DNA of 64,000 nucleotides from Alcanivorax sp. (GCA_022449455.1 JAKUPL010000014.1:1-64000), one strand, 5' to 3'; shown: positions 28,062 through 36,438, counted from the first letter of the stretch. Notes: generated by a model not told the origin, from the sequence alone. Numbers and translations: made by a program.

Positions 28062-29222
28062 CTACCAGCTCACTCCGTGGCGAATGGGTTGCGAGCCGCG
28101 TCTTGGTTCCGTGGCCATGTCCAGCCAGCCGGTGCTGCTCTCGTGGTAGGCGCCACCGGGCAGGGTGACCGGCGGCCGGCCGGCTTTGCGCGGCGTCACC
28201 AGGTGCGGCGTCACCACCATCACCAGCTCCTTGTCGTCCCGGGAAATGCGGCTGGAGCGGAAGAAGGCTCCCAACACCGGCAGGTTGCCCAGCCCGGGCA
28301 CCCGGTCGCTGCTGTTGATGGTGCTGCGGCTGACCAGCCCGCTGATGATGAAGGTTTCCCCCGGCGCCAGGGACACGGTGGTTTCGGCGCGGCGCACGCG
28401 CAGCCCGGGCACCGCCACGCCACCGGTTTCCACGCCGGCGGAGAAATCCAGTTCACTGACCTCCGGCGCCACCTTGAGGATGATCTGTTCGCCGCTGATC
28501 ACGGTGGGCGTGAGGCTCAGACCCACCCCGAATTCCTTGAATTCCACCTGCACGCCGTTGTTGTCATTGCGGGTCGGCACCGGGAATTCGCCGCCGGACA
28601 GAAACGACGCGCTCTGGCCGCTCAGGCTGGTCAGGGAGGGCTCCGCCAGGGTGTAGGCGAAGCCGCCGCTTTCCAGGGCGTTGATGATGGTCAGGGAGTT
28701 GCTGCCGATACCAAACAGATTGAAGCCATCGCTGCTAAGCGGCGCCTGAGTGCCACTGGCGCCAGAGAAGCCCCGGAAACCGGAGCCCGGGGGTGCGATG
28801 CCCACGGCGGACTCTCCGCCGTTAAACAGGTTGGCGTAGTAGACACCCAGGCTGTTGAGCTCCGAACGGCTCACCTCCAGCACGCGGATGTCGGTCTGCA
28901 CCTGGGTGCCGAACGGCAGGCTGCCACCCAGGGTGGTGGCCACCGCCACGCTGCTGCGCAGGGGCGCTTCGCGATTGCGCAGCCAGATGGTCAGTTCCGA
29001 AGCGCCTTCCGCCATGGCGGTAAGCAGCACCTCCTGGTTGCCACTGACCGTCAACCGGGCGACCTCCGGGTTGGAGGTGGCGATCTTGGTCACCGGGGCG
29101 GGGAAGGTGAGCACCTTCTGGTCGCCCGGTGCCAGGCGGGTGGAGCCGGTGAGCGGCTCGGCCTGTGCCGCCAGGCCGCAGAGCAGCGCCACGGCGGCGA
29201 TCAATACGCGGCTAGCGAACAT
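28062..29222 (-). CDS. rcpA: RcpA/CpaC, outer-membrane secretin
   Basis: 386 residues. Signal peptide MFASRVLIAAVALLCGLAAQA, then the BON/N0-like region (STRLAPGDQKVLTFPAPVTKIATSNPEVARL) and the secretin domain (GVGLSLTPTVISGEQIILKVAPEVSELD, LRVRRAETTVSLAPGETFIISGLV, VPGLGNLPVLGAFFRSSRISRDDKELVMVVTPHLV). The start at 29222 is favoured by AAGGAGC 6-12 bases upstream and an intact signal peptide. It overlaps rcpC by 11 bases. Confidence 0.95.
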   Translation of the reverse strand: MFASRVLIAAVALLCGLAAQAEPLTGSTRLAPGDQKVLTFPAPVTKIATSNPEVARLTVSGNQEVLLTAMAEGASELTIWLRNREAPLRSSVAVATTLGGSLPFGTQVQTDIRVLEVSRSELNSLGVYYANLFNGGESAVGIAPPGSGFRGFSGASGTQAPLSSDGFNLFGIGSNSLTIINALESGGFAYTLAEPSLTSLSGQSASFLSGGEFPVPTRNDNNGVQVEFKEFGVGLSLTPTVISGEQIILKVAPEVSELDFSAGVETGGVAVPGLRVRRAETTVSLAPGETFIISGLVSRSTINSSDRVPGLGNLPVLGAFFRSSRISRDDKELVMVVTPHLVTPRKAGRPPVTLPGGAYHESSTGWLDMATEPRRGSQPIRHGVSW

Positions 29223-30108
29223 AGGTGCTCCTTGATTCCGCGCCCTCGAACACCTGGACGCGGCGGCCCGGCGAGGCACGGGGCGCCGCCGGTGCCGCCG
29301 CCTTGGGCGTTTCGGGGAAGAAGTCGTCGAAGTAGAAGGGTTGGGGGGCGGCGGTGTCGTCCCGCGTCGCGGACTCGCTCTGGCTTTTCGCGGCTAACGC
29401 CGCCCCTACGGGCTGTTCAGGCGTGATGGCGGGCTCTTCATCGCCGGCCACCACCGCCAGCCGCACCTGGCCCTGAGAGGAGGCCAGCATCAGCGCGGAC
29501 ACTTTTTCTTCAGGGACGGACAGCACCACGGTGTCGTTACGGCGGTTGTCGTCGCTCTGTTCGGCGCCGGAGAGCGCCCCTTTCACCGCCAGCACCGTGA
29601 TCCCGCGCAGCATCACCAGCGCCACGGGATTGTCCTTGTCGGAACGTCGGAAGGCGGTGACCACGTCCACCCGGTCGCCGGGGTGCAGCAGGCCACCGGC
29701 GCTGACCACGTTGTCCACGGCGATGGCGATGGCGCGGTGGCCCTCGGGAAGGCTGGCCGGCAGGTTGCCGCCGGCGGCCAGATGATGAGGTCCCAGGAGT
29801 TCACCGGCGCGGGCGAAGCGTTTCACTTCCTTGCCGGCCACGGGCTGGTCGGCGGCCAGCGCTTCCGGGATCGGCGTGGACGAGGACACCACACCCAGGT
29901 TGTCCTCGGTCAGCGTCTCGCCCACCGGCACCGGCTGGCGGACCACCCAATATTTATGCGCCGGCGCCGGCGCGCTGGCCGGCGGGCTCTTGGCCATCGT
30001 CTGCGAGGCCCCGGCGTCTGGTTCCCGGCTCAGGCCAATCAGTGCCAACACCAGGGCCAGCAGCGCCAACCCCAGGGCCGGCAGGGTGTACAGCAGTTTC
30101 GATCCCAT
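29212..30108 (-). CDS. rcpC: RcpC/CpaB, periplasmic SAF-domain pilus protein
   Basis: 298 residues. One membrane anchor (LLYTLPALGLALLALVLALIGL), then the SAF domain (YWVVRQPVPVGETLTEDNLGVVSS) and the RcpC beta-rich region (GHRAIAIAVDNVVSAGGLLHPGDRVDVVTAF). The start at 30108 has GGAGGGG 5-11 bases upstream; the frame open to 30222 runs back across tadE. A REP-like palindrome lies inside the coding sequence near the C-terminus (29382-29409), encoding PVGAALAAKS in a probable linker. Confidence 0.88.
   Translation of the reverse strand: MGSKLLYTLPALGLALLALVLALIGLSREPDAGASQTMAKSPPASAPAPAHKYWVVRQPVPVGETLTEDNLGVVSSSTPIPEALAADQPVAGKEVKRFARAGELLGPHHLAAGGNLPASLPEGHRAIAIAVDNVVSAGGLLHPGDRVDVVTAFRRSDKDNPVALVMLRGITVLAVKGALSGAEQSDDNRRNDTVVLSVPEEKVSALMLASSQGQVRLAVVAGDEEPAITPEQPVGAALAAKSQSESATRDDTAAPQPFYFDDFFPETPKAAAPAAPRASPGRRVQVFEGAESRSTYVR
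29382..29409 (-). repeat. REP-like palindrome inside rcpC
   Basis: On the minus strand it reads CGTAGGGGCGGCG, TTA, then GCCGCGAAAAGCC: the REP head GTAGG(A/G)GCGG with the stem GGCG/GCGGC-type pairing. It is in frame with rcpC and adds Ala-rich residues (GAALAAK) in a low-complexity linker. See also 8408-8436. Confidence 0.55.
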
Positions 30109-30154
30109 ATCCCCTCCGAAAACATCCCTGTCCATCGACAGCGTATCGGGAAGA

Positions 30155-30598
30155 TCAGAAAGCCGCGCGCGCTTCCGCGTCGAGCGTGTCCGGTACCGGC
30201 GGGAAAGTACCCAGCATGCCAAAGCTCATCAACGGCACGAGGGGCCTGTCCTTATAGTTATAGGACACCTTGCATTCCAGCAGCCCCATACCCGAGGGCT
30301 CGATGACGCAACTGGCATTCTCAGCCGCGGCACTCAAGGCGCCCGACTGGTTCTCCAGCAAACCCGTCAGAACGGATAGTGCGCGCTCCTCCACCTTTCC
30401 CTTAAGTGTATTGGCGTCATATGCCGAACGGTCCACATACAGTGCGGCGGTCACCGCCCGGTCCACGGCGGCCTGCAGCCGGTACTGGCTGAAGAACACG
30501 ATGCCGTAGACGGCGGCCGCGTAGAGCATGGCCACCACGAAGGGGAAGAGCATCAGGAATTCCAATGCCACCGCCCCTTGGTGATTTTTCACGCCCAC
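30155..30598 (-). CDS. tadE: TadE-like minor pseudopilin
   Basis: 147 residues starting MGVKNHQGAVALEFLMLFPF, the TadE pattern: short basic leader, Gly-Ala processing point, Glu at +5 and a hydrophobic helix. Two cysteines (ASCVIEP, LLECKV) occur in the exported part. TadE is processed by a TadV-type prepilin peptidase; none is encoded in this window. It lies 12 bases after flp and 46 bases before rcpC. Confidence 0.82.
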   Translation of the reverse strand: MGVKNHQGAVALEFLMLFPFVVAMLYAAAVYGIVFFSQYRLQAAVDRAVTAALYVDRSAYDANTLKGKVEERALSVLTGLLENQSGALSAAAENASCVIEPSGMGLLECKVSYNYKDRPLVPLMSFGMLGTFPPVPDTLDAEARAAF

Positions 30599-30610
30599 GT
30601 GAGCAGCTTT

Positions 30611-30850
30611 CTAGTTGGCCGGGGGAGTTGGGCTGGTTGCATCGGTAAACAGACTTGTGAACGCCTGCTTAAACTGCGCACCCACGTCTGTACCAGCCAA
30701 CACACCAACGATCACAATGATCGCCGCAGCCAGAACGATGTACTCCAGCGCGCTGGCCCCACGCTGCTTGTCGGCGCGGGTGGAGGCCCCGCCGAACAGC
30801 CGTACCGCCAGTTTCTGGAGACCGAAGTGAAGTTGGGTGATCGGTTTCAT
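30611..30850 (-). CDS. flp: Flp-type major pilin precursor
   Basis: A 79-residue type IVb prepilin. The leader is long (about 31 residues), ending QRG before ASALEYIVLAAAIIVIVGVLAG; the G/ASALEY processing site with Glu5-Tyr6 is the Flp motif. Mature length is about 48 residues with a short Pro-rich tail (SPTPPAN). AAGGAGAG precedes the ATG. It is the first gene of the tad operon and lies downstream of the CRP-like site. Confidence 0.93.
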   Translation of the reverse strand: MKPITQLHFGLQKLAVRLFGGASTRADKQRGASALEYIVLAAAIIVIVGVLAGTDVGAQFKQAFTSLFTDATSPTPPAN

Positions 30851-30915
30851 AGTGAGCTCTCCTTGGCACTTTCTTGTGCGATCAATGACGCTTCCCTTAG
30901 GGATACTAGGCAGTT

Positions 30916-30931
30916 TGTGATGCTGATCACA
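30916..30931. promoter_or_regulatory. CRP/Vfr-type binding site upstream of flp
   Basis: TGTGA-TGCTGA-TCACA is a full match to the TGTGA-N6-TCACA consensus. It sits 66-81 bases upstream of the flp ATG. Downstream on the minus strand, TAGTAT is a plausible -10 with the CRP site overlapping the -35 zone, so the factor could repress rather than activate. Regulation by cAMP-CRP is an inference. Confidence 0.65.
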
Positions 30932-31131
30932 ACAGGATGGAATTGCATGGATATTTCACTCCCCCAATAAATCAACGAGTTACCCGTTATAAACAAACGA
31001 TGACCGGTACCTTTAGAGCGATAACCGGTTGTTAACCCCGTCCGAAAATGCCGGACAAAAAACGCTCACCACCCACCATCGGTGGCCTAACGTCAATCTC
31101 AATATGCGGAAATTTGGTAAAAACGGGAAGC

Positions 31132-31190
31132 GTCACTTTGTGACGTTATGAAATTTATTGTTTCTTTCGCGATGCGGGCCACAAAGTGAC
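31132..31190. repeat. 11-bp inverted repeat upstream of the tad operon
   Basis: GTCACTTTGTG (31132-31142) and its exact reverse complement CACAAAGTGAC (31180-31190), 37 bases apart. The left arm also forms a smaller dyad GTCAC-TTT-GTGAC. The gene-free interval 30851-31316 holds this repeat, the CRP site and the rpmG terminator, with no other gene visible. It may be a regulator-binding pair for flp. Confidence 0.5.
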
Positions 31191-31239
31191 GGCCCATCCG
31201 GGCGCCCACGGGACAGGGCACCGGAATCCGGGACACACG

Positions 31240-31275
31240 AAAAAACCCGCCGCGGATCCCCACGGCGGGTTTTTT
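31240..31275. terminator. Rho-independent terminator after rpmG
   Basis: A6, CCCGCCG, 10-base loop, CGGCGGG, T6. It lies 42 bases beyond the rpmG stop on the minus strand and insulates the tad promoter region from rpmB-rpmG. The symmetry makes it functional in both directions. Confidence 0.92.
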
Positions 31276-31316
31276 CAGATGCCCCTTGCCAGGCTGGCAG
31301 CGGGAAGCAGGAAGCG

Positions 31317-31487
31317 TTACTTGATCTTCGCTTCCTTGTAGATCACGTGCTTACGTACCACCGGATCGAACTTCTTGGTCTCCATCTTCTCGGGATGCAG
31401 ACGCTTGTTCTTGGTGGTGGTGTAAAAGTGACCAGTGCCCTCGGAGGACACCAGACGAATCTTTTCGCGAATCGGACCGGATGCCAT
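31317..31487 (-). CDS. rpmG: 50S ribosomal protein L33
   Basis: 56 residues, [19 protein letters not shown] then [10 protein letters not shown] and a C-terminal VIYKEAKIK: a clear L33. It lacks the CxxC zinc pairs, so it is the zinc-independent form. It lies 13 bases after rpmB in the usual rpmB-rpmG pair and upstream of a strong terminator. GGAGAGCTGAC precedes the ATG. Confidence 0.97.
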   Translation of the reverse strand: MASGPIREKIRLVSSEGTGHFYTTTKNKRLHPEKMETKKFDPVVRKHVIYKEAKIK

Positions 31488-31500
31488 CTGTCAGCTCTCC

Positions 31501-31734
31501 TTACAGTGCGCCACGGGCGCGGATATCGGCCAGTACGGTGTCGATACCTTTCTTGTCGATGATGCGCATGCCCTTGGAGGACACCCGCAGGCGCACGAAG
31601 CGCTTTTCGCTTTCCACCCAGAAGCGGTGGTAGTGAAGGTTCGGCTCAAAGCGGCGCTTGGTCTTGATGTTGGAGTGGGACACATTGTGGCCCGTCACCG
31701 GCCGCTTGCCGGTCACCTGGCAAACCTTGGACAT
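31501..31734 (-). CDS. rpmB: 50S ribosomal protein L28
   Basis: 77 residues starting [20 protein letters not shown] and continuing [18 protein letters not shown], the L28 signature. The upstream in-frame ATG at 31755 adds seven non-conserved residues; MSKVCQ is the universal start. It has no zinc-binding CxxC, typical of the C-minus form, and pairs with rpmG downstream. Confidence 0.97.
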   Translation of the reverse strand: MSKVCQVTGKRPVTGHNVSHSNIKTKRRFEPNLHYHRFWVESEKRFVRLRVSSKGMRIIDKKGIDTVLADIRARGAL

Positions 31735-31833
31735 GATCTTGCTCCCGTGATGCAAACTTGTGGGGCGGGGCAGCCCCGTAAAGGGCGCGTTTTATACCAT
31801 CCCCCCGGCCAATGATCAAGCCCGACAGTGCTT

Positions 31834-32511
31834 TCACACCCAGCCCCGGCGGCTGAACGACTCCCAGTGGCCGTCGCCGATCACCAGATGGTCGAGCACC
31901 CGCACGTCCACCAGTTCCAGGGCCCGGCGCAGCCGGTCGGTGACGTCCCGGTCCGCCTGACTGGGCTCGGCCACGCCGGACGGATGATTGTGCCCCACGA
32001 TCACGCTGGCCGCGTTGAACTCCAGGGCCCGGCGCACCACCTCCCGGGGGTAGACGGCGGCGCCGTCCACGGTGCCGTAGAACATCTTCTCGAAGCCGAT
32101 CACCCGGTGCTTGTTGTCCAGAAACAACACCGCGAACACCTCCCGAGGCTCGCCACGCAATTCCGCGGTGAGCAGCCGCGCCGCCGGCTCCGGATTGTCC
32201 AGGCTGAAGCCGCGCTTCAATTCCGTGGCCAGATAGCGCTTGCCCAACTCCAGCGCCCCCAGCACCAGCGCCCGCCGGTTCACCGAACGCATCCCCGGCA
32301 GTTGCGCCAGTCTCGCCGGCGGCAGATCCAGCAGACCCCGCAGGCTGCCGGTACGCTTCAACATATCGCGGCCCACGTCCACCGCGGTGCGGCCACGGGA
32401 GCCGCTGCGCAGGAAAATGGCCAGCAGTTCCGCGTCGCTCAGCGACGCCGCGCCTTTTTCCAGCAGCTTTTCCCTGGGCCGCTCGTCCTTGGGCCAATCA
32501 CTAATCGCCAT
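31834..32511 (-). CDS. radC: RadC family JAB-domain protein
   Basis: 225 residues, MAISDWPKDERPREKLLEKG at the N-terminus (UPF0758 helix-hairpin-helix region) and a C-terminal JAB/MPN domain with the metal motif HNHPSGVAEPSQAD. Function is unsettled; despite its name a direct DNA-repair role is not established. The start at 32511 has GGGAGG upstream; the longer frame to 32709 runs through GC-rich leader DNA. It is divergent from coaBC. Confidence 0.93.
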   Translation of the reverse strand: MAISDWPKDERPREKLLEKGAASLSDAELLAIFLRSGSRGRTAVDVGRDMLKRTGSLRGLLDLPPARLAQLPGMRSVNRRALVLGALELGKRYLATELKRGFSLDNPEPAARLLTAELRGEPREVFAVLFLDNKHRVIGFEKMFYGTVDGAAVYPREVVRRALEFNAASVIVGHNHPSGVAEPSQADRDVTDRLRRALELVDVRVLDHLVIGDGHWESFSRRGWV

Positions 32512-32591
32512 CTTGCCTCCCTTCCCCGGCTCGCCCGCCGGTACCCTGATGCGGCCCGCCAACGCTGGTGCTACTCTATTGCCCTGTTTCT

Positions 32592-32647
32592 GAACGCCGC
32601 GGCCCTGGTTGCCGAACGCCGCGGCCCGTTTCCGACCGCCGCGGCAC
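32592..32647. repeat. Three-copy GAACGCCGCGGCCC tandem repeat
   Basis: Copies start at 32592, 32614 and 32634 (third GACCGCCGCGGCAC), spaced 22 and 20 bases. Each contains the palindrome GCCGCGGC. It lies in the radC/coaBC divergent region (32512-32737). Helical phasing of about two turns suggests side-by-side protein binding, or simple slippage. Confidence 0.55.
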
Positions 32648-32720
32648 CCATTACACCAAAGCCGCCGCCCCCACGGCAGACGACATCGGCTACCCACCGT
32701 GTAAGCCAAATCTTAAAATA

Positions 32721-32736
32721 CTGTACGGAATAACAG
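32721..32736. promoter_or_regulatory. LexA-box-like site at the coaBC start
   Basis: CTGT-N8-ACAG, the invariant ends of the gammaproteobacterial LexA box, preceded by TA as in TACTGT. It ends one base before the coaBC ATG and directly follows a TAAAAT -10-like element (32714-32719). The N8 core (ACGGAATA) is not strictly alternating AT. There is no clear Shine-Dalgarno because the box occupies its place. Confidence 0.35.
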
Positions 32737-32737
32737 C

Positions 32738-33934
32738 ATGCAGCGACTGGTCAACAAGCGAATCCTCCTCGGCGTGACCGGCGGCATCGCCGCCTACAAG
32801 AGCGCCGACCTGGTGCGCCGCCTGCAGGACGCCGGCGCCGAAGTGCGCGTGGTCATGACCCAGGGCGCCTGCGAGTTCATCACGCCGCTCACCATGCAGG
32901 CCCTGTCCGGACACCCGGTGCATACCGACCTGCTGGATCCCCGCGCCGAGGCGGCCATGGGCCACATCGAGCTGGCCCGCTGGGCCGACCTGGTGCTGAT
33001 CGCCCCGGCGTCCGCCGACTTCCTGGCCCGGCTGGCCTACGGCCACGGCAATGACCTGCTCAGCACCCTGTGCCTGGCCACCGGGGCGCCCGTGGCGGTG
33101 GCACCGGCCATGAACCAGCAAATGTGGGCGGACCCGGCCACCCAGAAAAACCAGCTGATCCTGCAGGAAAAAGGCGTGCACATTTTCGGTCCCGGCAGCG
33201 GCGGCCAGGCCTGTGGCGAAGTGGGCCCGGGCCGTATGCAGGAACCGGAGGAGATCATTCACCAGGCGGCGGATGTGTTCGATTATGAGCTGCTCACCGG
33301 CCGCCATGTGGTGATCACCGCCGGGCCCACCCGCGAGCCCATCGATCCGGTGCGCTACCTGACCAACAAGAGCTCCGGGAAGATGGGCTTCGCCCTGGCC
33401 GCCGCCGCCGCCGAGGCCGGCGCCCGGGTGACCCTGATCGCCGGACCGGTGGTGCTGGACACTCCCAACCGGGTGGAGCGCATCGACGTGGTGCGCGCCG
33501 AGGAGATGCACCAGGCCAGCCTGGACGCGGTGGAAAACGGCTGCGACATCTTTATCGCCACCGCCGCCGTGGCCGACTACCGCCCCACCGTCACCGCCGA
33601 CCACAAGATCAAGAAGTCCACCGAGGAGATTCACCTCACCCTGGTGAAGAACCCGGACATCATCGCCGCCGTGGCCGGCCACGCCAAACGCCCCTTTACC
33701 GTGGGTTTCGCCGCCGAGACCCAGGACGTGATCGAGTACGCTCAGGGCAAACTGGTCAACAAGAACCTGGACATGATCGCCACCAACGATGTGTCCGGCA
33801 GCGACGTGGGCTTCAACAGCGACAACAACGCCCTCACCGTGATCTGGCCCAATGGTCACAAGGTGCTGCCGCTGGCGTCCAAGGCGCAGATCGCCAAGCA
33901 GCTGATCGAGTTGATCGCCATCCGCCACAGCTGA
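32738..33934 (+). CDS. coaBC: Phosphopantothenoylcysteine decarboxylase/synthetase
   Basis: A 398-residue bifunctional coenzyme A enzyme (Dfp). The flavin-dependent CoaC half has [50 protein letters not shown] (catalytic His), and APAMNQQMW. The CoaB half begins near residue 188 with [27 protein letters not shown] and contains AAVADYRP, then KNPDI and TNDVS. Length is normal. It is followed by dut, the usual neighbour. Confidence 0.97.
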   Translation: MQRLVNKRILLGVTGGIAAYKSADLVRRLQDAGAEVRVVMTQGACEFITPLTMQALSGHPVHTDLLDPRAEAAMGHIELARWADLVLIAPASADFLARLAYGHGNDLLSTLCLATGAPVAVAPAMNQQMWADPATQKNQLILQEKGVHIFGPGSGGQACGEVGPGRMQEPEEIIHQAADVFDYELLTGRHVVITAGPTREPIDPVRYLTNKSSGKMGFALAAAAAEAGARVTLIAGPVVLDTPNRVERIDVVRAEEMHQASLDAVENGCDIFIATAAVADYRPTVTADHKIKKSTEEIHLTLVKNPDIIAAVAGHAKRPFTVGFAAETQDVIEYAQGKLVNKNLDMIATNDVSGSDVGFNSDNNALTVIWPNGHKVLPLASKAQIAKQLIELIAIRHS

Positions 33935-34034
33935 GGCTCTCCACCTCTGCAAACCCGGGCACCCGGTGGTAAAGTAGCGTCTTCACGCGCCGGCGCCGCC
34001 GGCCTTGCCATTCGAACCGGAGTGCCCCGACACC

Positions 34035-34487
34035 GTGGAACTGCAATACCGCCTGCTCGACCCGCGCCTGGGCCGGGATTTTCCGCTGCCCGAATACGCC
34101 ACCACCGGTTCCGCCGGTCTCGACCTGCGCGCCATGGTGGAGGCCCCGCTGACCCTGGAACCCGGCGACACCACCCTGCTGCCCACCGGCCTGGCCATTT
34201 ATATCGCCGATCCGGCGTACGCCGGCCTGATTCTGCCGCGCTCCGGGCTGGGCCATAAGCACGGCATCGTGCTGGGCAACCTGGTGGGTCTGATCGATTC
34301 CGACTATCAGGGCCAGTTGATGGTCTCCTGCTGGAATCGGGGCCGGGACAGCTTCACCGTGGAGCCCGGCGAGCGCATCGCCCAACTGGTGGTGGTGCCG
34401 GTGATGCAGGTGGCCCTGCGTCAGGTGGAAGCCTTTACCGACACCGAACGGGGCGAGGGCGGCTTCGGCCACAGCGGCCGGCACTGA
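34035..34487 (+). CDS. dut: dUTP diphosphatase
   Basis: A 150-residue trimeric dUTPase. Motifs: [10 protein letters not shown] (1), [11 protein letters not shown] (2), [17 protein letters not shown] (3), [10 protein letters not shown] (4) and the C-terminal [12 protein letters not shown] (5). The likely start is GTG at 34035 ([13 protein letters not shown]); the TTG at 34005 would add ten residues not found in relatives. The ribosome site is weak (GGAG, 12 bases upstream), so the start is less certain than the gene. Confidence 0.93.
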   Translation: MELQYRLLDPRLGRDFPLPEYATTGSAGLDLRAMVEAPLTLEPGDTTLLPTGLAIYIADPAYAGLILPRSGLGHKHGIVLGNLVGLIDSDYQGQLMVSCWNRGRDSFTVEPGERIAQLVVVPVMQVALRQVEAFTDTERGEGGFGHSGRH

Positions 34488-34542
34488 AGGGACGCGGGGG
34501 CGTCCATCGCGGCTGAAACCGCGAAACAAAAAAGGGGGGAGC

Positions 34543-36438
34543 ATGGCGCACAGCAAGAACCCGTTCAGCGGGCCGGCGCCGCTGCTGTTGGTCGCGGCGC
34601 TGTTGATCGGTGCCGCCGCCGGGGGGCTGGACCACTATCTTCAGCTGCGGGCCCATCAGCAGGCCGCCGACGCCGCCGGCGCCCAGGCGCGGGAGCGCGC
34701 CGCGTCGCTGGGCGGTCTGATCGCGCGGGACCAGCGCCACCTGGATCAACAGGCGGACACACCCCGGGTCCGTGACGCCCTGGCCGGAGACGTTCTGGTC
34801 GAGGGCGCCCCCGACGACCAGGGCCGCCGCCTGCTGCTGGTGCCGGCGGACGCCGTTCTGGACCCGGGCCTTTCCTATGTATTGCAGGACCTGCTGCGTC
34901 AGCTGGCGGAGCAGGGCGACACCACCCTGTCGTCCCGGGGCGGCGGCCAACCGGCCCTGTTGCTGGCCCGCGCCGGGCCCGGTGGCGCACTGATTCTGGA
35001 GCAGGCCCTGGACCGCTGGCTTGCCGACAGCGTCCGCCGGCTCCCCACCGGCGCCACCCTGACCCTGGAACAGGACGGCCTCACCGTGCTCCGCCACGGT
35101 GTCGATGCCGGTGAGTCCGTGCCCCAGGCGCGCGCGCAAAGCGGCCCGTTCCGTCTGGCCGTGGCGGTGCCCCCGTCCACGCCGCCCTGGGCCGACCTGC
35201 TGCTGCCGGCGGGCGGCCTCGTCTCGCTGATTCTGTTGGGCACGGCCCTGGCGCTGGTGGTGCGACGACGCCGCCGCACCGCCCCGCCGGCGGCGCCCGC
35301 CGGCAAGCCCACCGCGACACCGGCCCCGGCAAAACCGTCCGGCCCGCCCCCCATGGCCGCCAACAGGGCCGCCCACAGGGCCGCCCCCGCCGGCGCGCCG
35401 GCCCCTCCGCCAGGCCCGGAACTCGACGAGGCCCTGTTCCACGCCGATCGTCTGGGCGGCCCGGCGCTGGACGCCGAGGCCCTGCGCCACCTGGGCCGGG
35501 CCATCGGCACCGAGGCCGGGGCGGCGGGCCAGCACGCGCTGTTCCTGGCCCGGGCGCCGCGCCCTTCGGATGGGTCCGGTGATGCCCTGTACGAGGCACT
35601 GGCGGCGGGCGTGCTGGCCAGCGGCCGGCAGGTCCTGGACCTGGGCGTCGCCCCCCGGCCCGTGCTGTACTACGCCACCGAGGTGCTGGAGTCGCAGAGC
35701 GGCCTGTATCTGGCCGACGACGCCGACGGCGCCACCCTGGAAGTCCGGCTGGAAGGCGCCACCCTGACCGGCGACGCCCTCACCGCCCTCGGCCAGCGCC
35801 TGCGCGAAGGCCGCCTGGACCAGGGCCACGGCGAACGGCAAGCCCGCGACCCCGGGCCGCGCTATTGGCGCGACCTGGGCGACGACATCGTGCTGGCGCG
35901 CCCCATGAAGGTGGTGATCGAAGCGCCGGACCCGGGCGCCGTGGCACTGTTCCAGGAACTGGGCTGCACGGTGCACCAGGCCGACGACGCCGGGCTGGCG
36001 GCGGCGGTGCCCGCCGCCGGCGCGGACCTGGGCCTGGCCTGGAGCGCCGACGGTACCCGCCTGACGGTGGTGGCCGCGGACGGCGCCATCGTGGACCCGC
36101 GCCGGGTGCTGTTGCTGCTGGCCCGGGACGTACTGAGCCGGAATCCGGGCAGCGACGTGCTGTTCGACGTAGAATGCAGCGGTGCCCTGTCGACGCCGGT
36201 GCGCCAACTGGGCGGCCGGCCGGTGGTCACGCCGGACGCCGGTATCACGGCACTCAAGGCACGGCTGCGGGAAAGCGGGGCACCGCTGGCCGGCGACGGC
36301 GACGGGCATATATGCTTCGCCGATCGCTGGTTCGGGTTCGACGACGGCTTCTATGCCGCCGCCCGGTTGCTGGAGATTCTGTCGCTGCGGAGCGGCGACA
36401 GCGCCCGGGCCTTCGCCGCCCCGGAACTGCCTTTTTGA
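34543..36438 (+). CDS. Membrane-anchored degenerate AlgC-like phosphomannomutase
   Basis: 631 residues in the dut-algC-argB position of pseudomonads. TM1 is at about 11-30, a periplasmic region runs to about 215, TM2 is at about 224-243 (LVSLILLGTALALVV), a Pro/Ala linker covers 248-295, and an AlgC-like part spans 296-631. The fold can be followed (ALRHLGRAIGTEA, LDLGVAPRPVLYYATEVLESQSGLYL, RWFGFDDGFYAAARLLEILS), but the phospho-serine loop TGSHNPP is replaced by residues 391-397 ADDADGA; DGDGDR is replaced by SADGTR (501-506); the GEMSGH sugar loop reads GDGDGH (584-589); and the fourth, phosphate-binding domain is missing. Catalysis looks impossible. The intact frame and high GC suggest a retained structural or sensory role. 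Confidence 0.8.
   Translation: MAHSKNPFSGPAPLLLVAALLIGAAAGGLDHYLQLRAHQQAADAAGAQARERAASLGGLIARDQRHLDQQADTPRVRDALAGDVLVEGAPDDQGRRLLLVPADAVLDPGLSYVLQDLLRQLAEQGDTTLSSRGGGQPALLLARAGPGGALILEQALDRWLADSVRRLPTGATLTLEQDGLTVLRHGVDAGESVPQARAQSGPFRLAVAVPPSTPPWADLLLPAGGLVSLILLGTALALVVRRRRRTAPPAAPAGKPTATPAPAKPSGPPPMAANRAAHRAAPAGAPAPPPGPELDEALFHADRLGGPALDAEALRHLGRAIGTEAGAAGQHALFLARAPRPSDGSGDALYEALAAGVLASGRQVLDLGVAPRPVLYYATEVLESQSGLYLADDADGATLEVRLEGATLTGDALTALGQRLREGRLDQGHGERQARDPGPRYWRDLGDDIVLARPMKVVIEAPDPGAVALFQELGCTVHQADDAGLAAAVPAAGADLGLAWSADGTRLTVVAADGAIVDPRRVLLLLARDVLSRNPGSDVLFDVECSGALSTPVRQLGGRPVVTPDAGITALKARLRESGAPLAGDGDGHICFADRWFGFDDGFYAAARLLEILSLRSGDSARAFAAPELPF

Noticed and set aside
30863-30879. 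Sigma-54-like TGGCAC-N5-TGTGC on the plus strand
   Set aside because: It points away from flp and no plus-strand gene follows; the -12 element is imperfect.
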